NCBI GenBank assembly: GCA_964392245.1
Contig: CAYMOX010000014.1
Coordinates: 16,619-80,618 of the forward strand
Source: JAAUUJ01 sp964392245
GTDB taxonomy: Bacteria; Cyanobacteriota; Cyanobacteriia; Thermostichales; Thermostichaceae
Length of the DNA: 64,000 bases
Direction of reading: 5' to 3'
The position numbers and the translations under genes are program-made. Below are positions 17,357-26,122 of the stretch, piece after piece (positions within the stretch are counted from its first letter, which is position 1; each line of letters begins with the position of its first letter). The notes under the pieces are model-generated. The model did no database searches, had not been told where the DNA came from, and saw only the letters and a list, made by a program, of their open reading frames with translations.

Positions 17357-19225
17357 CTAGAGTTTAGTGCCACACTCGGCACAAAAGTTGTGGATAGAGG
17401 GATTTTTGGAACCACAGTGGGAACAGTAGACCAGTTCAGCCGCCCGCTCCAGCTTGCGCTCGGGAATCCCGATCATCTGATGATTGGCCTTACCCGAGGG
17501 AACCATGGGATAGCAATTTTCATCCCGTTTCACCACAAAGTCCGCCACCACAGGCCCCGGATGCTGCAGGATCTCGGCAACGGCTGTCTCCAGCTGATCT
17601 GGGTGATCCACGCGCATCCCTTTAACGCCAAAGGCTTCTGCCAGCTTGACAAAGTCAGGCATGCCCTTGACCATATCCGAGTGGGAGTAGCGCTCGCCAT
17701 GAAAGGCCTGTTGCCACTGCCGCACCATCCCCTGCCAGCCATTGTTGATAATGGCAATTTTGGTGGCAATGTTGTACTGGGCGATGGTTCCCAGCTCCTG
17801 CAACGTCATCTGGAAGCTGGCATCACCGCTAATACAAATCACTTCTGCATCGGGATGGGCCACCTTCACCCCCATCGCCGCCGGGAAGCCAAAGCCCATC
17901 GTCCCCAGGCCAGCGCTGGAGATCCACTGCCGCGGCCCATTGCGCAGGAACTGAGCCGACCACATCTGGTGCTGCCCCACATCGGTGGTGTAGTAGGCAT
18001 GAGGAGCATGGCGACGGAAGGCATCAATCACCTGCTGCGGCGAAAGCACATCGTCGTAGGTGGGAATTTGCAGGGGATAGTCTTGCTTCCAGCGATTGAT
18101 CCGCACCAGCCACTCACGGGTGAGATCCGGAATCGGTTCAAACTTATCCAGCTGGGCCAGCAGATCCGTCAGCACTGTTTTCACATCGCCCACAATGGGC
18201 ACATCAGGGGCACGATTTTTGCCCACTTCCGCCGGATCAATGTCAATGTGAATCACCTGGGCATGGCGAGCAAATTCCTCCAGCTTGCCGGTTACACGAT
18301 CATCAAAGCGGGCCCCCACGGCCAGCAACAGATCACATTCGGTGACCGCAAAGTTGGCATAGGCGGTGCCATGCATTCCCAGCATCCCTACCGATAAAGC
18401 ATGGTTCTCATCAAAGGCCCCTTTCCCCATCAAGGTGGTGGTCACCGGAATCTGGTAGCGCTCCGCCAGTTGCTGCAGCTCTGCATGGGCTCCAGAAATA
18501 ATTGCGCCGCCCCCCACATACAGCAGTGGTTGTTGGGCCTGCTGGATCAGTTTGGCAGCAGCATAAAGCTGACGAGGATTACCCCGAACGGTGGGTTTGT
18601 ATCCGGGAATATTGACCTCGGTTACTGGGGTGTAGTCAAACTCCTCAAAGCCCACATCCTTGGGCACGTCCACCAACACCGGACCGGGCCGACCGGTGCC
18701 TGCAATGTAAAACGCTTCGGCCACAATGCGAGGAATATCTTCCGCCCGTCTGGCCACATAGGAATGCTTGACAATCGGCAGTGTGATCCCAAAAATGTCG
18801 GTTTCCTGAAAGGCATCTGACCCGATCATGGGCCGCGGCACCTGTCCGGTGATCACCAGCAGGGGAACGGAGTCCATCATGGCGTTGGCGATCCCGGTCA
18901 CCAGGTTGGTGGCTCCCGGACCGGAGGTGCCAAAACATACTCCTACCTGTCCGGTGGCCCGAGCATAGCCATCCGCAGCATGGGCAGCCCCCTGTTCATG
19001 CCGTACCAGCACATGCTGAATCAGGCCCTGAGCTTCTGCTTTGTAAAGCTCATCATAGATGGGCAGGATGGCGCCCCCCGGATAACCGAAGATATGCTTG
19101 ACGCCAAGACGGTGAAGGGTATCCACCAAAGCAAATCCACCAGTAGCCACAGTCACCTCTTCCTGATCCTGGACAATAGGGGTAGTGAGAGCCTGAAGGG
19201 GGCAAGATCTGCAGCGGCAGCTCAC
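17357..19225 (-). CDS. ilvB: Acetolactate synthase large subunit with C-terminal zinc ribbon
   Basis: Thiamine-diphosphate enzyme making acetolactate or acetohydroxybutyrate for branched-chain amino acids. Motifs: FGYPGGAILPIYDEL with the catalytic Glu in VLVRHEQGAAHAADG, the FAD region, and the TPP motif GDASFQMTLQELGTIAQYN. After the usual end near MVPSGKANHQM the protein continues about 40 residues to a zinc ribbon, CSHCG x10 FCAECG. The start is uncertain. The GTG at 19225 lacks a ribosome site, whereas GTGs at 19156 and 19150 follow an AGGAAGAGG-like site and give an N-terminus (TVATGGFALVDTL) that fits the family. The regulatory subunit gene is not in the window. Confidence 0.93.
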   Translation of the reverse strand: MSCRCRSCPLQALTTPIVQDQEEVTVATGGFALVDTLHRLGVKHIFGYPGGAILPIYDELYKAEAQGLIQHVLVRHEQGAAHAADGYARATGQVGVCFGTSGPGATNLVTGIANAMMDSVPLLVITGQVPRPMIGSDAFQETDIFGITLPIVKHSYVARRAEDIPRIVAEAFYIAGTGRPGPVLVDVPKDVGFEEFDYTPVTEVNIPGYKPTVRGNPRQLYAAAKLIQQAQQPLLYVGGGAIISGAHAELQQLAERYQIPVTTTLMGKGAFDENHALSVGMLGMHGTAYANFAVTECDLLLAVGARFDDRVTGKLEEFARHAQVIHIDIDPAEVGKNRAPDVPIVGDVKTVLTDLLAQLDKFEPIPDLTREWLVRINRWKQDYPLQIPTYDDVLSPQQVIDAFRRHAPHAYYTTDVGQHQMWSAQFLRNGPRQWISSAGLGTMGFGFPAAMGVKVAHPDAEVICISGDASFQMTLQELGTIAQYNIATKIAIINNGWQGMVRQWQQAFHGERYSHSDMVKGMPDFVKLAEAFGVKGMRVDHPDQLETAVAEILQHPGPVVADFVVKRDENCYPMVPSGKANHQMIGIPERKLERAAELVYCSHCGSKNPSIHNFCAECGTKL

Positions 19226-19324
19226 CCGGCAAAAAAAGTACTGTTTGATAGTTCAGGTTAACAGGGATCCCCTGGCCTGTGTTAAGGACTTCGATGGAAA
19301 ATGTCACAGTAGTGGAGAGTTGCC

Positions 19325-20251
19325 ATGCTACCTGTTTTCTACACCGACACTTATCTGGAGCACCAAACGGGTCTAACCCATCCGGAACGTCCAGCCCGTC
19401 TAGAAGCCATCACCAAGGCTTTACGTCAGGCACCCTTTGCCCCTGAGCTAGACTGGCGCATTCCCTCCCCAGCCTCCACCCATGAGATCCAGCGAGTGCA
19501 TCCCCCTGAGTACATCGGGGCGATTGCCGATCTGGCGGCTCGGGGGGGCGGACACCTGGATGGTGATACCGTTCTTTCTCCCCGCAGCTATGAAGCTGCC
19601 TGTTTAGCGGTGGGGGGCTGGCTGGAGGGGGTGCACACCGTCTTAACGCAGGGCGCACCTGCCATTGTGCTCTGTCGTCCTCCGGGTCACCATGCCGAAC
19701 CGCAGCGGGGAATGGGTTTTTGTCTGTTCAACAATGCCGCCATTGCCGCCCTGGCTGCTCTGGATCAGCCGCAGGTGGAGCGCGTGGCAATTCTGGATTG
19801 GGACGTTCACCATGGAAATGGCACCCAGGCAGTGGTGGAGCAGCATTCCCATCTGGCCTATGTCTCGCTCCACCAGTGGCCCCTTTATCCGGGAACGGGG
19901 GCTGAGTCGGAAATTGGCTTTCACGGCAATATCTGCAACGTGCCCCTGGCCGCAGGATCCGGGTGGGCCGCCTACGAACGAGCCATGACCGCTCAGGTGT
20001 TGCCCTTCCTGCAACAGTTTCGTCCGGATTTGCTTCTGGTCAGTGCTGGATTTGATTGTGCCCAGGGCGATCCGTTGGCAGGCATGGCTCTGCAACCTCA
20101 GGACTTTTACACACTGGCTAGCCTCTGTCTGGAGCTGACCCCACTCACCCTCTTTGGTCTCGAGGGGGGCTATGATCTGGACAACCTGGCCCAGTGCTGG
20201 ATCCATGTGGTTCAGGCCTGCTTAGATCGCCAGAAATCAGTGATGGTGTAG
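19325..20251 (+). CDS. Histone deacetylase family protein
   Basis: A 308-residue zinc amidohydrolase of the class II HDAC/acetylpolyamine amidohydrolase group. Visible: THPERPARLEAI, the paired histidines in CRPPGHHAE, the zinc ligands Asp and His in DWDVHHGNGT, and the third ligand region SAGFDCAQGDP, with GLEGGYD near the end. In bacteria the substrates are acetylated lysine, acetylpolyamines or other acyl amides; this one cannot be assigned. Its 3' end overlaps the convergent maf gene by 40 bases. Confidence 0.9.
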   Translation: MLPVFYTDTYLEHQTGLTHPERPARLEAITKALRQAPFAPELDWRIPSPASTHEIQRVHPPEYIGAIADLAARGGGHLDGDTVLSPRSYEAACLAVGGWLEGVHTVLTQGAPAIVLCRPPGHHAEPQRGMGFCLFNNAAIAALAALDQPQVERVAILDWDVHHGNGTQAVVEQHSHLAYVSLHQWPLYPGTGAESEIGFHGNICNVPLAAGSGWAAYERAMTAQVLPFLQQFRPDLLLVSAGFDCAQGDPLAGMALQPQDFYTLASLCLELTPLTLFGLEGGYDLDNLAQCWIHVVQACLDRQKSVMV

Positions 20252-20826
20252 CCCAGCTCCCCGAGCATACTCCGCAGCAGCGGCAGGCTCAGACCAATCA
20301 CATTGCCATGACAGCCCTCAATCCGTTCGATAAAGGCCGCTCCGAACCCATCAATGGCAAAGCAGCCAGCACAGTGAAGGGGCTCTCCAGTCGCAATGTA
20401 GGCGTCAATCTCAGCATCGGAGGGCTTGGCAAAGAAGATCCGAGTCAGGGCATGGGTGCTCAGATATTTCTGCTGCCTTGTATCCACCAGGGCATGACCC
20501 GTGTACAACTCCCCCACGGAGCCACGCATCAGCTGCCAGCGCTGCCGTGCGTCTTGAGCATGATCAGGTTTACCAAAGATTTTTCCCTGCAGATAGAGAA
20601 TCGAATCAGCGCCCAGGACCAAGGCCGACGTTTGATGCTGAGCCACCGCCTCCGCCTTACGCAAGGCCAGGGTGCGCACCAGCTCCACCGGATCCGGCGT
20701 CTGGACTTGGGATTCGTCAAAGCAACTGGGTTGCACCTGAAAGCTGAGACCCGCAGCCTCCAGCAACTGCCGCCGCGCCAGGGATTGGGAGGCCAGAATC
20801 AGGGGGGGAATAGATACGGAATTCAC
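20212..20826 (-). CDS. Maf-family nucleotide pyrophosphatase
   Basis: A 204-residue house-cleaning nucleoside triphosphate pyrophosphatase. It opens with LILASQSLARRQLLEAAGL (family form S-x-S-x-R-R), followed by ALRKAEAV, LGADSIL (general acid region) and FGKP. The C-terminal half has CAGCFAIDGFGAAFIERIEG and NVIGLSL. It starts with GTG. It is convergent and overlaps the HDAC-like gene. Whether it prefers dTTP/UTP or m7GTP is not decided. Confidence 0.9.
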   Translation of the reverse strand: MNSVSIPPLILASQSLARRQLLEAAGLSFQVQPSCFDESQVQTPDPVELVRTLALRKAEAVAQHQTSALVLGADSILYLQGKIFGKPDHAQDARQRWQLMRGSVGELYTGHALVDTRQQKYLSTHALTRIFFAKPSDAEIDAYIATGEPLHCAGCFAIDGFGAAFIERIEGCHGNVIGLSLPLLRSMLGELGYTITDFWRSKQA

Positions 20827-20887
20827 GGATGGGAGAGGGTGAAGACTTCACAAGCCAACTTCATCATAACTTCATGAAGAGCGTGTG

Positions 20888-21655
20888 TTAAAAAATTTCC
20901 TGTTTCAAAAGGTTGGTGAGCCGCTCCAGACCTTTCTTCACCTGGCGGGACACGGTCACGGCACTGATCCCGAGCCGCTCTGCGGTTTCCTTTTGGGTGA
21001 GATCGTAGAGAAAAACAAACTCCAGAATCGTGCGGGTCCGATTCTCTAGCTGGCCGAGGGCCTGCTGCAGGCGGTGCCAGTCCTCCTGGGCAAGCTGAAA
21101 ACTGCGGTACTGATGATCAGGCACCAGTTCCCCCAGCGACACACTATCCTCTTCAACATGTTGGATCGGGGCATCCAGACTGAGCAGCAAGCTATTTTGC
21201 TGGGCTAGCTGCATCTCCTGCCACTCTTCTTCAGAAATCTCCAACAGCTGGCGAACCTCCTGCTCAGAAGGGGTGCGCCCCAGATCCTGACGCAACTCAG
21301 CGATCACCTTTTTGGCCTGTCGATGCATTGTTACCCAACGGCGCGGGATCCGCATGGTGGGGCTTTTGTCCCGTAAATAATGCTGAATCTCACCGCGAAT
21401 GTAAGGCATGGCGAACGAGCTGAAGGCTAAGCCTCGCGAGATATCAAAGCGCTCAATGGCCTGGATCAACCCTAGACAACCGATTTGCACCAGATCTTCA
21501 TAGCTCTCGTTGCACTGGTGCCGCCAGTGATGAGCTTCTTTTCGGACCAGACCCAGATTAAGTTCCACCAGGCGATTGCGAAGGGCAGCACTCCGCTCCT
21601 CTTGAAACCGATGCAGGAGTTCAGCCGTTTTTGTCTTGACATCTGCTGTAGCCAT
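20888..21655 (-). CDS. sigF: RNA polymerase sigma factor, group 3 (SigF type)
   Basis: A sigma-70 family factor of the SigF/SigB/FliA-like group. Region 2 reads EDLVQIGCLGLIQAIERFD then FSSFAMPYIRGEIQHYLRD, region 3 is LGRTPSEQEVRQLL, and region 4 is LTQKETAERLGISAVTVSRQVKKGL. SigF in Synechocystis controls pilus genes and motility. I place the start at the ATG at 21655, preceded by AGAGG six bases away; starts at 21721 or 21709 are also in frame. No anti-sigma gene lies beside it. Confidence 0.85.
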   Translation of the reverse strand: MATADVKTKTAELLHRFQEERSAALRNRLVELNLGLVRKEAHHWRHQCNESYEDLVQIGCLGLIQAIERFDISRGLAFSSFAMPYIRGEIQHYLRDKSPTMRIPRRWVTMHRQAKKVIAELRQDLGRTPSEQEVRQLLEISEEEWQEMQLAQQNSLLLSLDAPIQHVEEDSVSLGELVPDHQYRSFQLAQEDWHRLQQALGQLENRTRTILEFVFLYDLTQKETAERLGISAVTVSRQVKKGLERLTNLLKQEIF

Positions 21656-21721
21656 TAAAGCCTCTTTGGCACTGGTGTGCTCGCAGACAGCCTCGTACGC
21701 AATTGTCATTGTCTGAACCAT

Positions 21722-22237
21722 AGGGGGGTGACCATTCGTGTATGTTCAGTCTTTGAGGAGCGAGTATAATATGAGACAAGAGGAGGCGTGATCCCAGATT
21801 GCGACCTCCAAGACGTCCGCGATGATCTTAAGGTTCCACCTTAGATAGTACGATGGAAACCCTGATAACGAGGAGCTAAGCAGGGCACATCGGGGTTGCC
21901 AAATAGCTGATGACTCCAGTTTGCCGAGTAAACAAGGTCACTCGCAAGCGCAACTTTACGGAAAAGGCTGGATTTTATGTTCAGATTTTTCAGCTATTTC
22001 GCGGATGTGTTGCAAATGAGGATCAAAAGCAAGAGTAGACAAGACGCTGTGAACCGCTATATCGCTGACTCTGTAACGATCTGGCAAGGCCTGAGTCTTC
22101 TTCCTGAGGCAGAAGGGAGAGGTAAGTTAAGCTAAATGGCGATTGCCATGCACAACTTATTCATATCTGGTCTGACCGCAGCAAAAATGAGTGTACCCTA
22201 GAGCAAACCCTTTCTACCCCTGAGGTAAGCAGACTGT
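21722..22237. other. Long intergenic region upstream of the sigma factor gene
   Basis: About 500 bases lie between the divergent sigma factor gene and the plus-strand gene at 22238. I see a short hairpin (TAAGGT TCC ACCTTA near 21828-21845), a 5-bp hairpin ATGGC GATT GCCAT near 22136, and one small open frame listed separately. No known riboswitch or 6S RNA consensus is convincing. Confidence 0.4.
21977..22135 (+). CDS. Possible 52-residue small protein
   Basis: An ATG frame of 52 codons inside the intergenic region. The product has a basic middle and a protein-like C-terminal half (RYIADSVTIWQGLSLLPEAEG). I recognise no family, and no strong ribosome site precedes it (the upstream bases include GAAAAGGCTGG). 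It could belong to a leader of the downstream gene or be chance. Confidence 0.35.
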   Translation: MFRFFSYFADVLQMRIKSKSRQDAVNRYIADSVTIWQGLSLLPEAEGRGKLS

Positions 22238-22825
22238 ATGACGTACGCGTCCGGGCACCAGGCGATGCTGATGGATTCTGAAGCCTTCTACGAAGGCAGC
22301 CTGTGCTGGTTGGGGCGTTCCCAGGAGGCTTATCGACTCCTCAGCGAAGCGGTGATCCCAGCGGTTTCCACCTGGGTGAGGGGAGATGTGGACACCCATT
22401 CCTTTAATTACTGGCAACCCCACGATCTGCGCACGTTTCTCTATCCGGTGGTCAGCCTCAAGGATCAAACCAGTGTGGTTCTCCCCTGTGAAACCTTGAT
22501 GCTCTGTGGCATCGGCAACTACTACAATCCCTGTGATCTGGCCATTGTGGTATTTGTGCAGCGGCCTCAGGAGCTGTTTAGCCAGCTGGTGCAGCGAATC
22601 CGCGCCACCGAGGCGGTGATCAGTCAGGGACCGGAGGTGTGGATGCAGTCGGAGCAGGTATCGCTGGCTCGACAGGGCAATGACTATATCAACACCAAGT
22701 ACCTGGTGTGGCCCTATGCGCTGCCCAGTACAGCTCAAGATACACTGGTAAAACAGGGATTCTCGCTGATCAAGCTTTCTCCCCCGGATGCTGCCGGACC
22801 GATGGCAGCCATGGATCGGGACTAG
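22238..22825 (+). CDS. Hypothetical protein
   Basis: A 195-residue soluble protein with no signal peptide and no family that I recognise. The middle contains GIGNYYNPCDLAIVVFVQRP and a helical stretch, and the end is proline- and alanine-rich. The start could also be the ATG encoding MLMDSEAF about nine codons later. It is followed 31 bases later by the APH-like/kinase fusion gene on the same strand and is probably cotranscribed with it. Confidence 0.65.
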   Translation: MTYASGHQAMLMDSEAFYEGSLCWLGRSQEAYRLLSEAVIPAVSTWVRGDVDTHSFNYWQPHDLRTFLYPVVSLKDQTSVVLPCETLMLCGIGNYYNPCDLAIVVFVQRPQELFSQLVQRIRATEAVISQGPEVWMQSEQVSLARQGNDYINTKYLVWPYALPSTAQDTLVKQGFSLIKLSPPDAAGPMAAMDRD

Positions 22826-22856
22826 GTTTCCAGACGCAACACCCTCCTATGAACTC

Positions 22857-24452
22857 ATGTCTGATTCCCTGCTACCTCTGTTGCTGCAGGCCATGCAGCA
22901 GACCACCTTTTACCCGCATCCCGTAGAATCTCCCATCCAATTGCTGCAAACCCATATTTCCTGCATTCTGCTCACGGGGCAGTACGCCTACAAGCTGAAA
23001 AAACCACGGAATCTAGGGTTTCTCGATTTCTCCAGTCTGGAACGACGTCATCATTATCTTCAGGAAGAGCTACGGCTAAACCCGCGGGGGGCGCCCGATC
23101 TTTATCTGGAGGTGTTGCCGATCATTCAGCAGGGACATCACTTTCTCCTGGCAGGCCAAGGGGAGGTGGTGGAATACACCCTGAAGATGCGGCAGTTCCC
23201 CCAGCGGTGTTTATTGAGCCAGATGCTGGAGCAAGGGGAATTAACCGAAGGTCTGATACAGGATCTGGGCCGAGTAGTGGCCGAATATCACCGCAGCAGT
23301 AATACCAATGACCACATTCGCCAGTTTGGGACCGTTGCTTCGATTCGCCAGGCCTTTGATGAAAACTATATCCAGACCCGAGTCTATATCGGTGGCCCCC
23401 AAACCGAGGCTCAATTCACCGCCACCCAGGCCTACACGGATCATTTCTTCTCGGAGCGAGCTGAGATCCTGGAGCAGCGGCGGCAGCAGCACCGGATTCG
23501 GGAAGGCCACGGGGATCTGCACCTGGGCAATATCTGTGCCTGGCAGGACCAGATCCTGCTGTTTGACTGCATTGAATTTAACGAGTCCTTTCGGTGTGTG
23601 GATGTCATGTATGACGTTGCCTACGGTGTGATGGATCTCGAGGAACACTGTCGTTCAGATCTGGGCAACGCCTATCTCAACACCTACCTGGAAGAGAGTG
23701 GGGACTGGGAGGGGCTGCAGGTTCTGCCTCTTTATCTGGTGCGCCAGGCCTATGTGCGGGCAAAAGTAACCTCCTTTAAACTGAACGATGACCAGATCCC
23801 GGCTCTGGAACAAGAGCAAGCCCGCCAAACCGCTGCCGACTACTATCGTCTCGCCTGGTCCTATACCCGGCCTCAGCAGGGGCAACTCTTCCTGATGGCC
23901 GGACTGTCGGGATCGGGAAAAAGTACCGTGGGCCGTTGGCTAGCACGGCGGATCAATGCGATTCAGATCCGGTCGGATGCCGTGCGCAAGCATCTGGGAG
24001 GACTGGCACTGCATGAGCAAGGGAGCCCCGATCTCTACACCCCTGACATGAGTAAGCGCACCTATAGCCGCCTGATCCAGCTGGGGCTCCTTCTGGCTGG
24101 AGAGGGGTACAGGGTTATCCTGGATGCCAAATTTGATCAACGTCACTGGCGAGAGCAGGTGATCGCTGCAGCAACTGAAGGGAATTTGCCCCTGCGGATC
24201 CTCCACTGTGATGCCCCTTCTGAGGTGCTGCGAGAGCGTCTTTTAGCCCGCCACCCTGGTCAGGAGGTTACGGATGCCACCCTGGATCTCTTACCCCAGC
24301 AACAGGCTAACTGGGAGGACTTCACTGACAAGGAGCTCCCCTATGTCCACACTCTGCCGACCCATCAGAACTGGCCAGAGCTTCTGCAGTCCTGGCTGCC
24401 AGCATGGGGCATGGATGGAGCGATCGTCAGTGGAAATAGGAGGCCCCATTGA
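22857..24452 (+). CDS. APH-like / P-loop kinase bifunctional protein
   Basis: A 531-residue fusion. The first 330 residues look like an aminoglycoside-phosphotransferase-fold kinase (COG2187 type), with GHGDLHLGNICAW as the catalytic Asp/Asn loop and LLFDCIEFNESFRCVDVMYD as the metal-binding segment. The rest is a P-loop kinase domain (COG0645 type) with Walker A GLSGSGKST, IQIRSDAVRKHL and a later DAKFDQ. The pair is common in bacteria but its substrates are unknown. I chose the ATG at 22857 because the upstream frame (from 22788) would overlap the previous gene. The 3' end overlaps the convergent SDR gene by 26 bases. Confidence 0.85.
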   Translation: MSDSLLPLLLQAMQQTTFYPHPVESPIQLLQTHISCILLTGQYAYKLKKPRNLGFLDFSSLERRHHYLQEELRLNPRGAPDLYLEVLPIIQQGHHFLLAGQGEVVEYTLKMRQFPQRCLLSQMLEQGELTEGLIQDLGRVVAEYHRSSNTNDHIRQFGTVASIRQAFDENYIQTRVYIGGPQTEAQFTATQAYTDHFFSERAEILEQRRQQHRIREGHGDLHLGNICAWQDQILLFDCIEFNESFRCVDVMYDVAYGVMDLEEHCRSDLGNAYLNTYLEESGDWEGLQVLPLYLVRQAYVRAKVTSFKLNDDQIPALEQEQARQTAADYYRLAWSYTRPQQGQLFLMAGLSGSGKSTVGRWLARRINAIQIRSDAVRKHLGGLALHEQGSPDLYTPDMSKRTYSRLIQLGLLLAGEGYRVILDAKFDQRHWREQVIAAATEGNLPLRILHCDAPSEVLRERLLARHPGQEVTDATLDLLPQQQANWEDFTDKELPYVHTLPTHQNWPELLQSWLPAWGMDGAIVSGNRRPH

Positions 24453-25182
24453 TGTCGAAGGTGGCTCCTGTGGCATGGGGAACGTTGCCTGAGGCCAGAA
24501 ACGTGATCAGGTTGGCCACATCCTGGGGATCGGCAGGTGCCCCCATGGGAATATCCGCCGTCACTGACTCGGCCCCCTGAGTCTGCATCAGTGCTTCAAT
24601 GCGATCCGTGCGCACAAACCCGGGAGCAATGGCATACACCAGGATCCCCTCCGGTGCCACTGCTCTGGCCAGGGTACGGGTTAAGGCAATTACTCCCCCT
24701 TTAGAGGCGGCATAGGGCATGAACTGGGGTCCATCGCCACGAAAGGCCGCCCGACTGGCCAGATTGATGATGATCCCCTGCCGCCGCTGCTGGAAATGGA
24801 GAACCGCCTCTCGACAGAGATCCGCGACCGCGATTAAATTCACCTGCAGAGTCTGCTGCCAGCTCTGGGACCAGAACGCCCAATCCTCGGTGATCGGCGC
24901 AGCGGGCATGGTGGCGGCATTGTTGATCAACACATGAATTTCTCCTCGCCATTGCCGTGCTTCTGTCCACAACTCCCGAGCCCTGCCAGGTACCGCCAGA
25001 TCCGCCTGCAGCAAATCGATCCGCTCCCCCTGTAGATCGGCTGCGATCGCCTCGGCCTCTGCTTGTCCGCAATGGTAGTGCAGCAGCACATGGGCACCCG
25101 CCTGGTGCAACGTCCGTGCAGTGATCTCCCCAATTCCCCGCGATCCCCCTGTGATCAATACCGTCTGCCCCTGCAGATCCAT
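24427..25182 (-). CDS. Short-chain dehydrogenase/reductase
   Basis: A 251-residue Rossmann-fold oxidoreductase. It shows the NAD(P) motif TGGSRGIGE near residue 12, the NNAA motif (LINNAATM), the catalytic Ser in NLASRAAF, and YAASKGG with catalytic Tyr and Lys. The end NVPHATGATFDINGA is typical of classical SDRs of the FabG-like type. The substrate is unknown. The gene is monocistronic or leads from the pentapeptide gene 45 bases upstream. Confidence 0.9.
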   Translation of the reverse strand: MDLQGQTVLITGGSRGIGEITARTLHQAGAHVLLHYHCGQAEAEAIAADLQGERIDLLQADLAVPGRARELWTEARQWRGEIHVLINNAATMPAAPITEDWAFWSQSWQQTLQVNLIAVADLCREAVLHFQQRRQGIIINLASRAAFRGDGPQFMPYAASKGGVIALTRTLARAVAPEGILVYAIAPGFVRTDRIEALMQTQGAESVTADIPMGAPADPQDVANLITFLASGNVPHATGATFDINGASYFH

Positions 25183-25226
25183 ACGTCCCTCTTGAACCCT
25201 TGGCTGTGTGTTTTTGATCCTGAGGC

Positions 25227-25994
25227 TCAGGTCAGGGATCCCAGCAGTTTCAGTCCCGACGCCAGGGGATCGATGCCCACATCAAAGCGGGTTTCTTCAT
25301 CAAAAAAAGCGCCCTGCCACTGTACCCCTGTCACTTGTGCTCCCCGCAGATCGGCCCCGCGCAGATTGGCTCCCAATAAATTGGCCTCATTCAGAATCGC
25401 CCCCTGCAGATTGGCTCCCTGTAGATTGGCCACCCGCAGATCGGCCCTCTGCAGCTGAGTGCCCACCAGAGTTGCCAGCCAGAGATTCGCCCCCGCCAGC
25501 TTGGCTTGAGCCAGCACCGCATGCAGCAGAGTGGCCTTCTGTAGCTCCGCCCCCCGCAACAACGCCCCCGACAGCTCTGCTTCCTCTAAGTTGACTGTGG
25601 AAAGATTGGCATCCTGCAGATCCACCTGCTTGGCACTGACAATCCGTAAATTGGCACTGGTCAGATTGGCTCCCCGCAACCGGGTTTTATAGAGATGGGT
25701 TCCGCTCAGATTGGCTCCAGTCAGATCCGCCCAGTCCAGTTGAGCCCGTTGCAGATCTGCGCCGTAAAGATCTGCCCGCTGCAGCTGGACCCGTTGCAAG
25801 TTAGCCTCCTGCAGCTGAGCTCCCCGCAGAATCGTTTCCTTCAACTTGCTATTTTGCAACTGGGCCCCACGCAGATTGATATCCCGCAGATAGGCCCCAG
25901 ACAGATCCACCGCATCCAGGCGGATGTGATGAAAGTCTCTATCCCAGGTGGCATAGCGCTCCAGCAGCTCAGCAGCAGTCTGGACAGAGGGCAT
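25227..25994 (-). CDS. Pentapeptide-repeat protein
   Basis: A 255-residue protein. From residue 25 to 225 it is built of A(D/N)LxX pentapeptides, such as ADLYG, ANLSG, ANLQG and ADLRG, predicting a right-handed quadrilateral beta-helix. A short helical N-terminus precedes it. The C-terminal cap GAFFDEETRFDVGIDPL matches in layout the cap of the other pentapeptide protein at 45515-46246. No signal peptide. The function of most cyanobacterial members is unknown. Confidence 0.92.
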   Translation of the reverse strand: MPSVQTAAELLERYATWDRDFHHIRLDAVDLSGAYLRDINLRGAQLQNSKLKETILRGAQLQEANLQRVQLQRADLYGADLQRAQLDWADLTGANLSGTHLYKTRLRGANLTSANLRIVSAKQVDLQDANLSTVNLEEAELSGALLRGAELQKATLLHAVLAQAKLAGANLWLATLVGTQLQRADLRVANLQGANLQGAILNEANLLGANLRGADLRGAQVTGVQWQGAFFDEETRFDVGIDPLASGLKLLGSLT

Positions 25995-26122
25995 GAAACA
26001 GCTCCTTGCGATGCCAGCAGAGTCAGCTTACCCCGACAAACTGGATCTATCCCGCCAGCATAACCTGGTTCTTCCGGATCCAACTTCTATCCTGCGTCAA
26101 CCACTGAGCTAAACTGCTGGAA

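Noticed and set aside
17336..18397. 353-codon plus-strand frame
   Set aside because: It is antisense to the acetolactate synthase coding region, has no family features, and reflects the codon bias of the real gene.
21722..21976. Possible riboswitch or 6S RNA next to sigF
   Set aside because: Only short hairpins are visible and none of the known cyanobacterial riboswitch consensus blocks could be matched.
25227..25994. Repetitive DNA suggesting a CRISPR or tandem repeat
   Set aside because: The periodicity is 15 bases and encodes pentapeptide repeats; there are no conserved repeats with unique spacers.
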